Positions 12,790 to 24,230 are shown, counted from the stretch's first letter. The stretch is DNA of 60,000 nt from Adiantum capillus-veneris (GCA_014529385.2 CM043944.1:74181384-74241383), one strand, 5' to 3'. Translations and numbers: made by a program. Notes: a model not told the origin generated them from the letters alone.

Positions 12790-12870
12790 CATATTGGGGC
12801 GGGACCAATGTCGGGCGAAGACAGAACAAGGATGGCGAGAGAAGTGTTTTTTTCGTGTCCACAAACTATG

Positions 12871-12912
<42 letters not shown>

Positions 12913-12956
12913 TGATGATGGGGGAAGGACAGAGAATTGCAATGGAGGGGGTGTGG

Positions 12957-13493
12957 CCTCGGAACTAAGTGGCATGGGCATGGGGGGTGGGATCTACGGT
13001 GGGAGGATTGTGGGCCGTAGATCTCGACGACGGTGCCGAAAGTAATCTACGGTACCCTAAATTACTTTCGGGGGGTTGCCACCTTGCACACATGTTTTAA
13101 GTAAATTAGGGCCCCCATGCTTCAGAAACGTGCGCAAGGTGAAGTGGTTAGGGCATGTGCCTCCCATGGGTGAGGTAACGGGTTCAAATCTCATGCTTGC
13201 AAAATGGGGTACCCTAGATTACTTAGAAACGCGGGTACCCTAGATTACTTGTAGAAACGTGCGCAAGGTGAATGGTTAGGGCATGTGCCTCCCATGGGTG
13301 AGGTCACGGGTTCAAACCCCACGCTTGCAAAATGGGGTACCCTAGATTACGCGGGTACCCTAGATTACTTTTGTAATCTTGGGTATCCTAGATTACAAAA
13401 AAGTAATCTAAGGTATCGGAACCTAGATCTATGGCCCACATTCCCCCCGTCATAGATCCCACCTTCCCATACCTGTGCCACTTAGTCTTGAGG
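12957..13493. mobile_element. Mutator-like miniature element, copy 1
   Basis: The 537-base element has long terminal inverted repeats of about 100 bases. The left end runs CCTCGGAACTAAGTGGCA, and the right end reads as CCTCAAGACTAAGTGGCA on the other strand. It is flanked by GGGGTGTGG (12948-12956) and GGGGTGTAG (13494-13502), a nine-base target duplication with one change. Nine-base duplications and long TIRs are the Mutator hallmark. The interior has two tRNA-like segments and several copies of the motif GGTACCCTAGATTAC and its complement. It has no coding capacity. Confidence 0.8.
13131..13205 (+). repeat. tRNA-like (SINE-head-like) segment
   Basis: GCGCAAGGTGAAGTGGTTAG resembles a pol III A box, and GGTTCAAATCTC, about 35 bases further on, resembles a B box. 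This is the arrangement of tRNA-derived SINE heads. A second copy lies at about 13258-13335 (with GGTTCAAACCCC) and another at about 23729-23800. It lacks a tidy cloverleaf, so I do not call it a tRNA gene. Confidence 0.55.
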
Positions 13494-13774
13494 GGGGTGT
13501 AGGGCTCTGGAAGGTAGATGATGGCGACGGTCTAGGATAGTTTTTCTTCACAATTTCAAGATTCCAAAGGAATCTCGCTGGCTAAGTAATGGGTTTTGCG
13601 CGATGTAGATCGAGGAGGTAGTAAACGCTTGAAAATCTTCCACGAAAAATAAGGTGAAAAGTACAATGATCTACGTAAGATGATGGGAAAGAAATTGCGA
13701 CACCACTAGTCAAAGTCCCTCTTTATAGAAATTTGAGAACTATTGTCAACAATATCTCAGAGTGGCGTGAGTGG

Positions 13775-13810
13775 TGAAGACAGAACAAGGACGGCAAGAG
13801 AAGTGTGCAC

Positions 13811-13848
<38 letters not shown>

Positions 13849-14024
13849 GTGATGATGAGGGAAGGATAGGCATCCTAATTGGGAGGGACGGATAGAGAAT
13901 TGCAGTGGAGGGGGTGTGGCCTCGTGACTAAGTGGCACGGGCATGGGGGGTGGGATCTATGGTGGGAGGATTGTGGGCTGTAGATCTCGGTGACGGTGCC
14001 GAAAGTAATCTAGGGTACCCTATT
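13775..14024. repeat. Partial third copy of the duplicated unit
   Basis: Matches the part of the unit that runs from the GAAGACAGAACAAGG block through a (GA)n tract (about 13816-13845) into the left TIR of the Mutator-like element (13920-14019), where it is cut off and joined to copy 2. Confidence 0.8.
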
Positions 14025-14634
14025 AATAGGCATCCTATTGATAGAAGCTAAGGAAAGCTCTTTTGAATGCATACATGCTCGAGCTAGAGAATGCACTTAT
14101 GAGGGGCGAGAGAGGATCTGTGTCATGGCAAAGGGGCGTGTTGGGGGTGGGGAGTGAGACAAGGACCGGCCCACCATAGGTGAGAAGAGAGCTATGATTG
14201 CTAGGATTGGGGGTGGGGAAGATGCATGCAATAAGCGTGGACAATGTATCCCAAATGAACATCCCACTGAGAGCTGGACGTTGTGCAGTTGGTTGGAGAT
14301 CTGGAAGCCTGACAAGCCACAACCTAATGCTGCTCTGAAGGGGTAGGGCACACGTGAAATGAATGAACATGATGAGGGGCAAAGAACAAGAGACGTGCAT
14401 GTCGGCATGTATAGCAGCCACATTAGTTATTATTCTCCATTGCCTTGGTTTATTCTCTACAGAGCAGTGTACAACATCCTAAGCTTGAAGTGGGGTGGGG
14501 TTGTGATAAGGTAGTTAATGTGGGCGCATTGAAGCAGAGCTATTTGTAGAGGATGCATGCGTGGAGATAGCAGCAGGTTTGCGCATTATAGCAAGAGAGA
14601 CGAGGGAGGCCATGATAGAGTTAGTAGGGGGGGG

Positions 14635-14870
<236 letters not shown>

Positions 14871-14879
14871 TAGATAGAT

Positions 14880-17800
14880 AGGTTTTATTATCGTCCTCGG
14901 AGGTCAAATATGACCTATGGGACCAAAGTTACATGTGATGTAGTATGTGTATGGCTGATGAGTGACTCTCGATGCTCCAAAATTGTAGTGATGAGAGTCG
15001 CAATGGAGAGCCCACACTTTGGCTGGGAGAGGAAAGTGTGTAGGTCTAAGTTATGGCTGAAAATGTGAGAGAAGCAAGTTCGGATGTGATCAAAAGCTGA
15101 GCACTCTAGTAGTGTGTGGTACTCAGACTCTCGAACTTGCAATGAGCATAATGTGCACAATCGACTTGACTCTTCTCCATTGCCCCAACGCCCTATCTCG
15201 CATCGAAGGAAATGGGAGCTAAGCCGAATTGCTGCGATAGTGCGTATCGCGGACAAGGGAATAGGCTCAAGCATGTAAGTGTGAGTACGGTTTCCTCTCT
15301 CAGCGAAGAACATGGTTTTGTAGTTGGGGGTAATATAGGTGGTGTAATGTATGAAGCGTGACCCACCGGATTTCTCCCAAGCCGTAATACATTGGCGTTG
15401 TAGAAAAGCTTCATTCACTTGAGAGTCAATTGAAGCATCATGTAGCAAGTGTAATGCATCCCATCTCCCAAACCACTTCTTTATGTCTTGCATCCATCCC
15501 GTGCTCAAGATCTTGCTTTTATGCGTCCTTTGAACTTTTTTGCTTGCTTCCCATGCAATTGTAGGAAGTCGATGTGAGGGGTTTTGACGCATCTTTATCA
15601 TGTACTCCACAACCCTTTCCATGCCCATAACCTCAATTGGAAGAGATCCCGACTCAAGAAGTAGGAGCATATATGGTGTTTGTGTCTTAACTTGGAGAAA
15701 GTTTGTAAGAAAACGCTTTTGGACATTCTCAAACTCTTTCCAAGTAGACTTTGAGATGCTCCCGCCCCACACTTCAACTCCATAAAGAAGAACCGGTGTC
15801 ACCAATGCATCAAAAAGATACTTCTTGAGAACCCAACACTTGATGTTTCCCGCATTACACATGTTCTCAAATGCATAATATGCTCTCTTTCCCGCTTCCA
15901 AACGACGCATAGCACATTCATGCCACTTGTGATTGGATGGAACCTCAAGGCCAAGGTACTTAAAGCTCTCAACAACTTCAAGTGTCTCCTTGCTGTACAC
16001 AATGCATGGCTTCTCCTTATGGTTGGTTTTCACAAGCATAACCTTTGTTTTGGATTCATTTACAATCAGCCCACTATGCAAGCAAAAGTTCTCAAGGAAA
16101 ACCATAAGCTTTTGTGCATCTTCTAAAGTGTGTGCTAGAAGCACTACATCATCCGCATACAACAAAAGCATGATTACCGCATTGCAAATAGTGACCTCTT
16201 CAATGCCTTCTTCTTGCATAAAGTCAAGTACCATTTGTTCCAATTGATCGATGCATAGACCAAAGAGAGTTGGTGACAATGGACATCCTTGTTTAACCCC
16301 AATAGTGCTTACAAAAATTTCTGAAATTTCTCTTCCCATGCGCAATTGACAAATCACCTTCTCATAGATTCGAGAAACCGCAAGCATAAACTCACTTGGC
16401 ACTTGGAGTTCTTCCATCCTTCTCCACAAATTGTTACGTGGAATCATATCAAAGGCTTTCTTAAAGTCCACAAAACAACAATACAATCGCTTGCCTTTCA
16501 ACCGACTTTCCTCCATGAGAACACGAAGAGTGACAAGATGATCAATGGTGCTATGGCATCGACGAAAACCCGCTTGTCCCTTTGCACGCTTGTCATTCTC
16601 TTCAGCCCAATCACTCAATTTCATCTCCATTATGCACCCAAACAACTTTGCCATAAGAGACCCAATCATTATAGTCCGGTAGTTGCTTACATTCTTTACA
16701 TCCCCTCCTTTATGCAAAGGCTTAACCCAATTAGTACTCCAATCATAAGGCATACCATGTTGAAGTGCAAGGTTGAACATATCACACATCCACTCATGGG
16801 TAAAATCTCCCGTCCATTTGATCATCTCCGGCTTGATACCTTGAAGATCTCCCGCTTTGCGAGTGGCCAACTTTTCAAGCCCACCGCATACATCCTCAAT
16901 AGTAAAAAAAGACGGCATACATGGGAGTGAACCATAAAATGGCATTTTTTCAGTATTTTCTTGCTCATATAATTGCCTACAATGTGTGTACATATCCACT
17001 AGACTCAAGTTACCAAAATTCTCAACCCGCTTGCCTCTCAAGTTTCTCCAAAATCTTCCACATGCATGTGCCTTTTCTTGGACTTGAAATTCTTGTTGCT
17101 TTACTTCCCATCTTCTTCTCTTCTTTTGAATCAATGCCTTGTATGTATGCAAATGACTTTGATAGTTGTCTTTGTCCATAGTTGCATCAAGCTTTATCAA
17201 GGACTTTCGAGCATCTTGACATTCTTTATCAAACCACCTTTTGCGTGATCTATCTTTGTTCGTACCATGGAGATGCTTTATGGCAAAGCATTCTTCCGCA
17301 CAAGAACAAATAGCTTTCTTGAAAGCTTCCCATTTAGTTTCCAATGGTGCATCACATTGAAGCTTTGTCATCCATAATTTTTGCTCAACCATTTCAATGT
17401 ACATTGGTGCCCGTTTGAAATCCATACATAGTGATAACTTCTCTTTCCTTTGGCTGAGATTATTATGCTTAGTTGCTTCTCCACATGAAAGGTCAATACA
17501 TAAGGTGCGATGGTCGGACTCCGGGGTCCATTGACCAAACATAAAACTCTTTATGCGATACATGATGGCTTCAGAGAGTAGCATATAGTCAATCACACTA
17601 TCCCCATTATGTCTTCTACATGTAAATCCATTGGTTCCACTCCACAAAGATACACCATTGGCAATGAGCATACCGGTGCTATTACACATGTGTAAAAGTA
17701 ACTTTCCATAGTGATCCGGCTCTTTCTCATCCATTGAAGTACGATCATACAAGTGAACTTCCTCCAACTCCCTTGAAATGTATGGCATATCAAATTGTTG

Positions 17801-18285
17801 AGTATCATGTTGCAATGTTTTTGTACGAGCATTCATATCCCCAAATACAATAACATCACCTTCACCTTTGAAATAAGCAATGTCCTCTTCCAAATCAGAA
17901 AATGGTTGATCTCTATCCATGCAAGCATAAAAGGGAGAATCATGATGAGGAATGTAGCAACCGGCTACAAAAATGGGTGCTCTTTTTGGTGTCATAATTT
18001 TCAGCCATACATAACGTTTGTACTTGTCATCTTTCACAATTGATACAAAATCTTCCAATCCTTTCTTAACCATACATGCTAACCCTCCTTGTCCTCTTCG
18101 TTGCTTGAGATTCTTTGACCACATCAATGAATGTACATTGTAATCCTCCAAGCCGTTAATCCTTTGTGTATCATGCTCCCAAGTTTCAACAAGAAGTACA
18201 ACATCGGCTTTGCTTGTTAGTTCATCAATGCCAACCCCCGCATTCCATGGGTATCCATTACAATTCCAAAAGCATATTTTCAGAG
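14880..18285 (-). mobile_element. LINE (non-LTR retrotransposon), 5' end truncated
   Basis: The minus-strand element has one long reading frame with an endonuclease and a reverse transcriptase. Its 3' end is a short untranslated stretch, containing the small hairpin AGGTCA/TGACCT and GACGATAATAAAACC, that runs into (CTAT)n and then (CT)n. There is no poly(A); a short tetranucleotide tail is seen in some LINE clades such as RTE. It sits inside a (GA)n tract of the duplicated unit, which hides any target duplication. The 5' boundary is a G run at 18285, and the frame is already in endonuclease sequence there, so the start is missing. Confidence 0.88.
14915..18281 (-). CDS. LINE endonuclease-reverse transcriptase, partial at the N-terminus
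   Basis: An open frame of about 1,120 codons; the first Met is at 18151, but homologous-looking sequence in the same frame extends back to about 18281 (KICFWNCNGYPWNAGVG). An APE-type endonuclease is at the start: the N of FWNCNG, the E of LLVETWE, FGDMNAR and the final PESDHRT match conserved catalytic motifs. RT in the middle: GQAGFRRCHSTIDH, CFVDFKKAFD, GVKQGCPLSPTLF and the active site LLYADDVVLL. Near the C-terminus a zinc-binding motif LCTLCS...EYHTLLEC is seen, of the type common after plant LINE RTs. No RNase H domain is seen. The protein nicks target DNA and primes cDNA from the nick. No internal stop is present, but the missing start makes it a dead-on-arrival copy. Confidence 0.9.
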
Positions 18286-18522
18286 AGGGGGGGGGGGGGG
18301 CAGTGATGATGGGGGAAGGATAGGCATCCTAATTGGGAGGGACGGACAGAGAATTGCAGTGGAGGGGGTGTGGCCTCATGACTAAGTGGCACGGGCATGG
18401 GGGGTGGGATCTATGGTGGGAGGATTGTGGGCCGTAGATCTCAATGACGGTGCCGAAAGTAATCTAGGGTACCCTAAATTACTTTCGGGGGTTGCCGCCT
18501 TGCACACATGTTTAAGTAAATT

Positions 18523-18749
18523 TGTTGGAATTAGGGTTGCAGAGAAACACACACAGCTTGGAGAAGACGAAGGAAGCTCAAGGCACACAATAGAGAGTGT
18601 ATTCCTTAGTGTGCAATGGAAAGATAGATAGCCCTAGAGTGATGGGCGTATATACAATGCACGGGGGAAAAAACCTCCTAAAGAGGGAAAAAATGCCCCG
18701 GCGGTCCTAGTGTGTTCACACACATCACTACCACATGTATATGGTAACA
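18523..18749 (-). repeat. Copia-A 3' LTR
   Basis: TGTTGGAATTAGGG...ATGGTAACA on the plus strand. It appears base-for-base the same as 23474-23700. Confidence 0.97.
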
Positions 18750-18759
18750 AATCCCCCCT
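18750..18759 (-). promoter_or_regulatory. Copia-A polypurine tract
   Basis: On the minus strand AGGGGGGATT directly precedes the 3' LTR, the expected primer for plus-strand DNA synthesis. Confidence 0.85.
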
Positions 18760-18824
18760 GGAGTGATGCGGTGAACGAGAGCTGGCACATGAGTAAAGGG
18801 AAGTGTCATGCCCTGAGGACAGGA

Positions 18825-21800
18825 TCAGTCCACAAAGGGGAGTAAGCCCAAAGCTTTGCGGAAAGCTTCAAGCTTCTCACGAGACAATGCCTTTGTGAAA
18901 AGATCTGCAAGGTTGTCCTGTGTTGGCACATAAGCCAAGCTGATCTCTCCTGCTGAGAGCCTCTCCCTGACATAGTGGTAATGCACCTCAATGTGCTTTG
19001 TGCGAGCATGAAAAACTGGGTTCCTCGCAACTGCCAATGCGCTCTGACTGTCAGTGTAGATAGTGTTGGCAGTGTCCTGTCCAACACCCAAGTCAGCCAT
19101 AAGGCGTCTGAGCCATACACACTCAACCGTAGCTGTGAAGACTGCCCTGTACTCAGCCTCACAACTCGAAGTGGCCACAGTAGGTTGCTTCTTGCTCAAC
19201 CATGATATACATGAACTGCCAAGCATGAAACAAAAACCACTTGTGGACACTCGCGTGTCAAAACAACCAGCCCAATCTGAGTCCGAAAAAGCATGTAAGT
19301 CTGGCGGCAATGATCCCCCCTTGGGATAAAACAAGCCAAGATGTAAAGTGCCACTAAGGTAGCGGAAAATCCTCTTGACAGCCTGCCAATGCTTAGACCC
19401 TGGGCTATGCATAAATCTGCTGACCTGCGAGACTGCAAACTGAATATCTGGCCTCGTGTTGCATACATAAATGAGGCAGCCAACAGCAGTTTGGTAAAGA
19501 GTGACATCAGCAGGATCGCCAGCATCATGTAGACTCAACTTCAAACCTGTTTCCATGGGAGTGGCAATAGGTTTGCAATCCTCAAGTCCAAACTTACATA
19601 GCAATGTCTCTATGTAACTTTTCTGACACAAGGCAATACCACCATCACACTGCTTAAACTGTATACCCAAGTAATGATGCAACAGCCCCAAATCTTTCAT
19701 CTTGAAAGTAGCATTCAAATCAGCCTTAAATTCAGCAATATGTCTCTCATTTGGTCCAGTGATCAGCAAATCATCAACATAAAGAACCACAATGAGAAAT
19801 ATATCATCCTCACGCTTTACATACAATGTGCTTTCTGTTGGACTGTTACGAAAGCCTCGTTTAACCAAATGAGTGTCAGCTTTCTCATACCAAGCACGAG
19901 GAGATTGCTTCAACCCATACAAAGCCTTCTTACATTTGCACACTTTGTCCTCTTGTCCTTTTATGACAAAACCGCGAGGCTGCGTTACATAAACTTCCTC
20001 AAATATGTCACCATTCAAGAAAGCAGTAACAATGTCTGATTGATGTACATCCCAACCAAAATGAGCTGCCAATGCACATAGAAAACGCACAGTAGTCATA
20101 CGACAAGTGGGAGCAAAAGTCTCTTCATAATCTATGCCTTTTTGTTGTGCATAACCCTTTGCAACAAGTCGAGCCTTATGGCGATCGATCTCACCATCCG
20201 GCTTGCGTTTCAACTTGTAAACCCACTTCGTACCAATGGCCTTTTTGCCAGGAGGCAAATCACATAAAGTCCATGTGTCATTCTCTATAAGTGCATCATA
20301 TTCTGATTTCATGGCAGCAATCCAATTTTCTGAATTCTGTGCTTCATCAAAAGATAGAGGCTCCTCAACATCATGTAAACTAGACACAGCCAAAGCATAA
20401 CAATCTGATGCATAAGATGCATGGCGAGAGCCTGAACGAGTACGACTAGATAAAGGTGCATCCAATTTACTGTCACGCAAAGTGTGCACCAGCCATTTTG
20501 GCATACCTCTAGCTTGCTCATTTTCAGCCCTTTCCTCATCAAGTACATCATGTACATCTGCATCAGTAATAGGCTGTTCTAAAACATTTTCAGAAACCCC
20601 CATAGGCTGTACATTTGCCTCATTGGAACTTACATTCGTATTTCCACCACTGAAAAGAGGCAACAAAGTGTCATAAATGTCCTGTGAGCTTACATTACTG
20701 TCTCTAGTACATGACAGCAAGGGTTGAACAGAATCTTCCACAAACACTACATCCCGTGAAACCAGAATACGTTTTGTTTGCGGATGATACAACCTGTAAC
20801 CTTTGCTTTCAGCACTATAACCAACAAAAATACATTTGACAGCCTTATCATCCAATTTTCTGCGCTGCACTTGTGGCACCAAAGCATATGCCAAACAGCC
20901 AAAAACACGCATGTGCTCAATAGAAGGTTTTCTATCATGCCATGCTTCATATGGAGTAATAGACTGCAAAGCTTTCGTAGGACACCTGTTAAGTACATAA
21001 GTGGCACACATGATGGCCTCAAGCCAAAAAGAATGCGGCAAAGCTTGACTTTTGACCATACATCGTGCCATTTCCGTTAGTGACCTGTTTTTCCTCTCAG
21101 CAACACCATTTTGCTGAGGTGTATAAGGCACTGTACATTGGTGTTTTATCCCACGACTAGCCAGAAATGCATTAAATTCATGAGACATATACTCCCCCCC
21201 TCGATCGGAACGGAGGGTGCCCATAGTACATTTTGAGACATTTTCAGCCATAGCCAAAAATTGTTTGAAGCACATAAAAACTTCGGACTTCGCTTTAAGC
21301 GGAAATACCCACGCATGCCTGGAGTAATCATCAATGAAAGTCACGAAGTACAGGTAATTGCCCAAGGACGGAGTTTGCATGGGCCCACAAACGTCACTAT
21401 GCACAAGCTGCAACCTGCATGTGGCCCTAACTGAACCATCCTTTGGAAACTTAGAACGCTGCATTTTACCCAGAATACAGCCTTCACAAACATGTTTGAT
21501 AGGTGCTTCAAGAGGCGGCAAAGAAGCAACCATATCAGATTTCTGCAAACGCAGCAAACTGGCAAAATTCAGATGACCAAAACGTGCATGCCAAAGTTTT
21601 GCATCTGAAATAGCCCTTGAATCTGCAACAGCATTTGCAAAATTTTGTCCACACTTGTCATACAAAGTGAGCTTATACAGCCCACGGCACAAAAGCCCAG
21701 ATGCAACAATTTCATCACCAAAACTGAGATCATGAACTGTACATCTGTCATCCACAAATTTGACTACAAGTCCAAGTCTAGCAAGTGCGGATACAGACAA

Positions 21801-23111
21801 TAGATTCTTCTTGATCCCAGGTACATAAAGTGCATCAACAAGTGTGAAGGAACTGCCATTAGCAGCAGTGAGCACAATCTTTCCAACTCCCTGAACTGGA
21901 TAAGAGGCGTTGTTGGCACAAGTGACTGAATTCCCATGAGGGACAGACTCGAGAGAGGTAAACAATTCACGATGTGAGGTAATGTGCTTTGTAGCACCAC
22001 TGTCGAAATACCACACATGTGAATCTGCAGCAACTGACAAGCATGCATCATGGACAGCAGGATTGTAAGTGCACTCTGCGCTAAAAGCCCATTCTGCATC
22101 AACATCAGCATCACAATCTCCTTTCACAGAAGACTCAACAATGGCTGCATTTGTAGTGGAACCAGCATTTGCAGTGGAACCACCCTCTTTCTTCTTAGCC
22201 TCTTTGGCCTTCAACTTAGGACACGACTTGATCAAGTGATCATTGGCTTTACAATAATGGCAACGCATCTTCTTTTTGCCCTTATCACCAGAATTGCCAG
22301 ACGAAGTGCTGCCAGCAGAAGCATTAGGAACAGAATTTTTGCCACTCGCAGCAGAACCATAAGAAGTGGCTGCATTACTGTTACCACCCTTTCTTTGAGA
22401 AGCAATAAAAGCCTGTTCAACTGCACGCTGCCTAGTCCTGTTTTTTCTAGAAAGTGACTCTTGCAACAGCAATGTGCATAATGCATCAAACTTGACAACT
22501 TCAGGATTTCCTTGGGTCATCAGTCTCCAAGTACTAGCAAAAGTCTGGTAGGAATCTGGTAAGGCATCAAGAACAGTCTGCACAAGGGAACTGTCAGAAA
22601 TGACTTCACCTGCAGAAATGAGTTGTTCATTGATATCCTTGACACTAGCAAGGAAAGTGTCCATATCATCTTCCTCATGCATAATCTTCGACTCTAGCTC
22701 TTTACGCAGCAAAGCAATTTTAGCCTCATTGCGGCTTGCATAAAGACTTGCTAGAATATCCCAAGCCTGTTTTGCAGATTTTGCTGAACGGATGTGAGGA
22801 ATAATGGTGCGCTTCATAGACAACGCAATCAATGCATGAGCCTGCGCATCCTTAACATCCCAACGAGCTTGTTCTGCTGTAGGCAAAACAACTCTAACAG
22901 CTGCAATCCTTGCAGCAAGACCTGCAACATCCTCAATATCGCCTACATCTTCAGAACCAGGACGTACATCAATGCCCTGCACAATGTTCCAGACACCTTT
23001 TGACACAAGAACGTGTTGCATCATATAAGCCCACATAGGGTAGTTGTCCCCATCCAACCTGTCCTCAGCAGCAAACATCTTGAACACATCTGTGTTGTTG
23101 TTGTCAGCCAT
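18825..23111 (-). CDS. Copia-A Gag-Pol polyprotein
   Basis: One uninterrupted frame of about 1,430 residues. I chose the Met at 23111 (MADNNNTDVF) because the gag homology starts just after it; the frame stays open 20 codons further upstream. Order: Gag (DNYPMWAYMMQHVL; UBN2-type), a CCHC knuckle CHYCKANDHLIKSC, aspartic protease WYFDSGATKHIT, the pre-integrase motif LWHARFGHLNFASL, integrase (HSDVCGP, FIDDYSRH, GVAERKNRSL), reverse transcriptase (WVYKLKRKPDGEI, HKARLVAKGY, active site LYVDDLLITG) and RNase H (DSDWAGC, ATSSCEAEYRA, KHIEVHYHYVRE). It would make the particle, mature it, copy the RNA and integrate the cDNA. All catalytic motifs are present. No frameshift separates gag and pol, as is usual for plant Copia. 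Confidence 0.97.
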   Translation of the reverse strand: MADNNNTDVFKMFAAEDRLDGDNYPMWAYMMQHVLVSKGVWNIVQGIDVRPGSEDVGDIEDVAGLAARIAAVRVVLPTAEQARWDVKDAQAHALIALSMKRTIIPHIRSAKSAKQAWDILASLYASRNEAKIALLRKELESKIMHEEDDMDTFLASVKDINEQLISAGEVISDSSLVQTVLDALPDSYQTFASTWRLMTQGNPEVVKFDALCTLLLQESLSRKNRTRQRAVEQAFIASQRKGGNSNAATSYGSAASGKNSVPNASAGSTSSGNSGDKGKKKMRCHYCKANDHLIKSCPKLKAKEAKKKEGGSTANAGSTTNAAIVESSVKGDCDADVDAEWAFSAECTYNPAVHDACLSVAADSHVWYFDSGATKHITSHRELFTSLESVPHGNSVTCANNASYPVQGVGKIVLTAANGSSFTLVDALYVPGIKKNLLSVSALARLGLVVKFVDDRCTVHDLSFGDEIVASGLLCRGLYKLTLYDKCGQNFANAVADSRAISDAKLWHARFGHLNFASLLRLQKSDMVASLPPLEAPIKHVCEGCILGKMQRSKFPKDGSVRATCRLQLVHSDVCGPMQTPSLGNYLYFVTFIDDYSRHAWVFPLKAKSEVFMCFKQFLAMAENVSKCTMGTLRSDRGGEYMSHEFNAFLASRGIKHQCTVPYTPQQNGVAERKNRSLTEMARCMVKSQALPHSFWLEAIMCATYVLNRCPTKALQSITPYEAWHDRKPSIEHMRVFGCLAYALVPQVQRRKLDDKAVKCIFVGYSAESKGYRLYHPQTKRILVSRDVVFVEDSVQPLLSCTRDSNVSSQDIYDTLLPLFSGGNTNVSSNEANVQPMGVSENVLEQPITDADVHDVLDEERAENEQARGMPKWLVHTLRDSKLDAPLSSRTRSGSRHASYASDCYALAVSSLHDVEEPLSFDEAQNSENWIAAMKSEYDALIENDTWTLCDLPPGKKAIGTKWVYKLKRKPDGEIDRHKARLVAKGYAQQKGIDYEETFAPTCRMTTVRFLCALAAHFGWDVHQSDIVTAFLNGDIFEEVYVTQPRGFVIKGQEDKVCKCKKALYGLKQSPRAWYEKADTHLVKRGFRNSPTESTLYVKREDDIFLIVVLYVDDLLITGPNERHIAEFKADLNATFKMKDLGLLHHYLGIQFKQCDGGIALCQKSYIETLLCKFGLEDCKPIATPMETGLKLSLHDAGDPADVTLYQTAVGCLIYVCNTRPDIQFAVSQVSRFMHSPGSKHWQAVKRIFRYLSGTLHLGLFYPKGGSLPPDLHAFSDSDWAGCFDTRVSTSGFCFMLGSSCISWLSKKQPTVATSSCEAEYRAVFTATVECVWLRRLMADLGVGQDTANTIYTDSQSALAVARNPVFHARTKHIEVHYHYVRERLSAGEISLAYVPTQDNLADLFTKALSREKLEAFRKALGLLPFVD

Positions 23112-23454
23112 GGTAAATGCTGCACCTGATGTGAAAACTGCCCGAAAATAGGAGAAATGGAGCGGGAACAACTTGTGCTATATAGCACAAACCGTAGAAG
23201 ACTATAAGGCACCTGTTATGCAGAAAACGGCACTGACAGAAAATCTGCACAAAATGACGAAATAGCCTGTGCAGTACTGCCCGTAGTGGAAACGGAGGCC
23301 GAAATGAGCCCAAATCAAAATTCTGAGCAGACCAAGCTCTTCTAGCTTTCCCAAAATATTTGTCGACCTGCGAACGCTTGCCAAAGCTCACTGAAATCGG
23401 AGAAAGTGAGCAGGCGTGTGCTGGAGCAGCTGGCGACTAAGCCCGGGAGGACGT

Positions 23455-23472
23455 GACCTGCTCTGATACCAA
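23455..23472 (-). promoter_or_regulatory. Copia-A primer binding site
   Basis: The minus-strand sequence TTGGTATCAGAGCAGGTC lies next to the 5' LTR. It is complementary to the 3' end of initiator-Met tRNA, the usual Copia primer. Confidence 0.93.
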
Positions 23473-23473
23473 T

Positions 23474-23700
23474 TGTTGGAATTAGGGTTGCAGAGAAACA
23501 CACACAGCTTGGAGAAGACGAAGGAAGCTCAAGGCACACAATAGAGAGTGTATTCCTTAGTGTGCAATGGAAAGATAGATAGCCCTAGAGTGATGGGCGT
23601 ATATACAATGCACGGGGGAAAAAACCTCCTAAAGAGGGAAAAAATGCCCCGGCGGTCCTAGTGTGTTCACACACATCACTACCACATGTATATGGTAACA
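23474..23700 (-). repeat. Copia-A 5' LTR
   Basis: Identical by eye to the 3' LTR; should hold the element's promoter on the minus strand. Confidence 0.97.
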
Positions 23701-24230
23701 AAATTAGGGCCCCCATGCTTCAGAAACGTGCGCAAGGCGAAGTAGTTAGGGCATGTGTCTCCCAAGGGTGAGGTCACGGGTTCAAACCCCACGCTCCCTA
23801 GATTACTTCGAAACGTGGGTACCTTAGATTACTTTTGTAATCTTGGATATCCTAGATTACAAAAAAGTAATCTAAGGTATCCGTGCCTAGATCTACGACC
23901 CACAATCCCCCCGTTGTAGATCCCACCTCCCCATGCACGTGCCACTTAGTCCTAAGGGGGGTGTGGGGCTCTGGAAGGTAGATGATGGCGACGATTTAGG
24001 ATAGTTTTGCTTTACAATTTTGAGATTCCAAAGGAATCTCGTTTAGAATCTCGCGGGCTAAGTAATGAGTTTTGCCCGATGTAGAGCGAGAAGGTAGTAA
24101 GCATTTGAAAATCTTCCACGAAAAATAAGGTGAAAAGTCACAATGACCTACGTAAGACGATGGGAAAAAAATTGCGACACCACTACTCAAAGTCCCTCTT
24201 TATAGCAATTAGAGAACCATTGTCAACAAT

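Larger units (their letters stand above)
12440..13765. repeat. Segmental duplication copy 1, right part
   Basis: Continues 2611-2904 after the Ty3-A insertion. It matches 14334-14880 and then, across the two insertions of copy 2, 18286-18522 and 23706-24230. It contains (GA)n tracts at about 12753-12787 and 12873-12905 and a Mutator-like miniature element. Homology with copy 2 stops after ATCTCAGAGTGGC. No gene is seen. Confidence 0.85.
18523..23700 (-). mobile_element. Copia LTR retrotransposon Copia-A, apparently intact
   Basis: The 5,178-base element has 227-base LTRs at 18523-18749 and 23474-23700 that I read as identical. The five-base target duplication AAATT (18518-18522 and 23701-23705) is perfect. 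On the minus strand a TGGTATCAGAGCAGG primer site and an AGGGGGGATT polypurine tract are in the correct places, and a single unbroken gag-pol frame lies between. Integrase precedes RT, which makes it Copia. The identical LTRs and intact frame indicate a very recent insertion. Confidence 0.97.
18374..23957. mobile_element. Mutator-like miniature element, copy 2 (split by Copia-A)
   Basis: Same element as 12957-13493. The left end is CCTCATGACTAAGTGGCAC, and the right end reads CCTTAGGACTAAGTGGCAC on the other strand. The nine-base target duplication GGGGTGTGG is perfect here (18365-18373 and 23958-23966). One tRNA-like segment remains, to the right of Copia-A. Confidence 0.83.

Noticed and set aside
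12681-12968. Arg-Glu and Ser-Leu repeat proteins over (GA)n tracts (also 2326-2671, 14515-14907, 28716-29066, 32889-33340)
   Set aside because: Pure dinucleotide repeats stay open in every frame without stops; nothing outside the tract looks coding.
13131-13335. Possible genuine tRNA genes
   Set aside because: A- and B-box-like motifs are present, but no complete cloverleaf or anticodon stem is convincing, and the copies lie inside a Mutator-like element.
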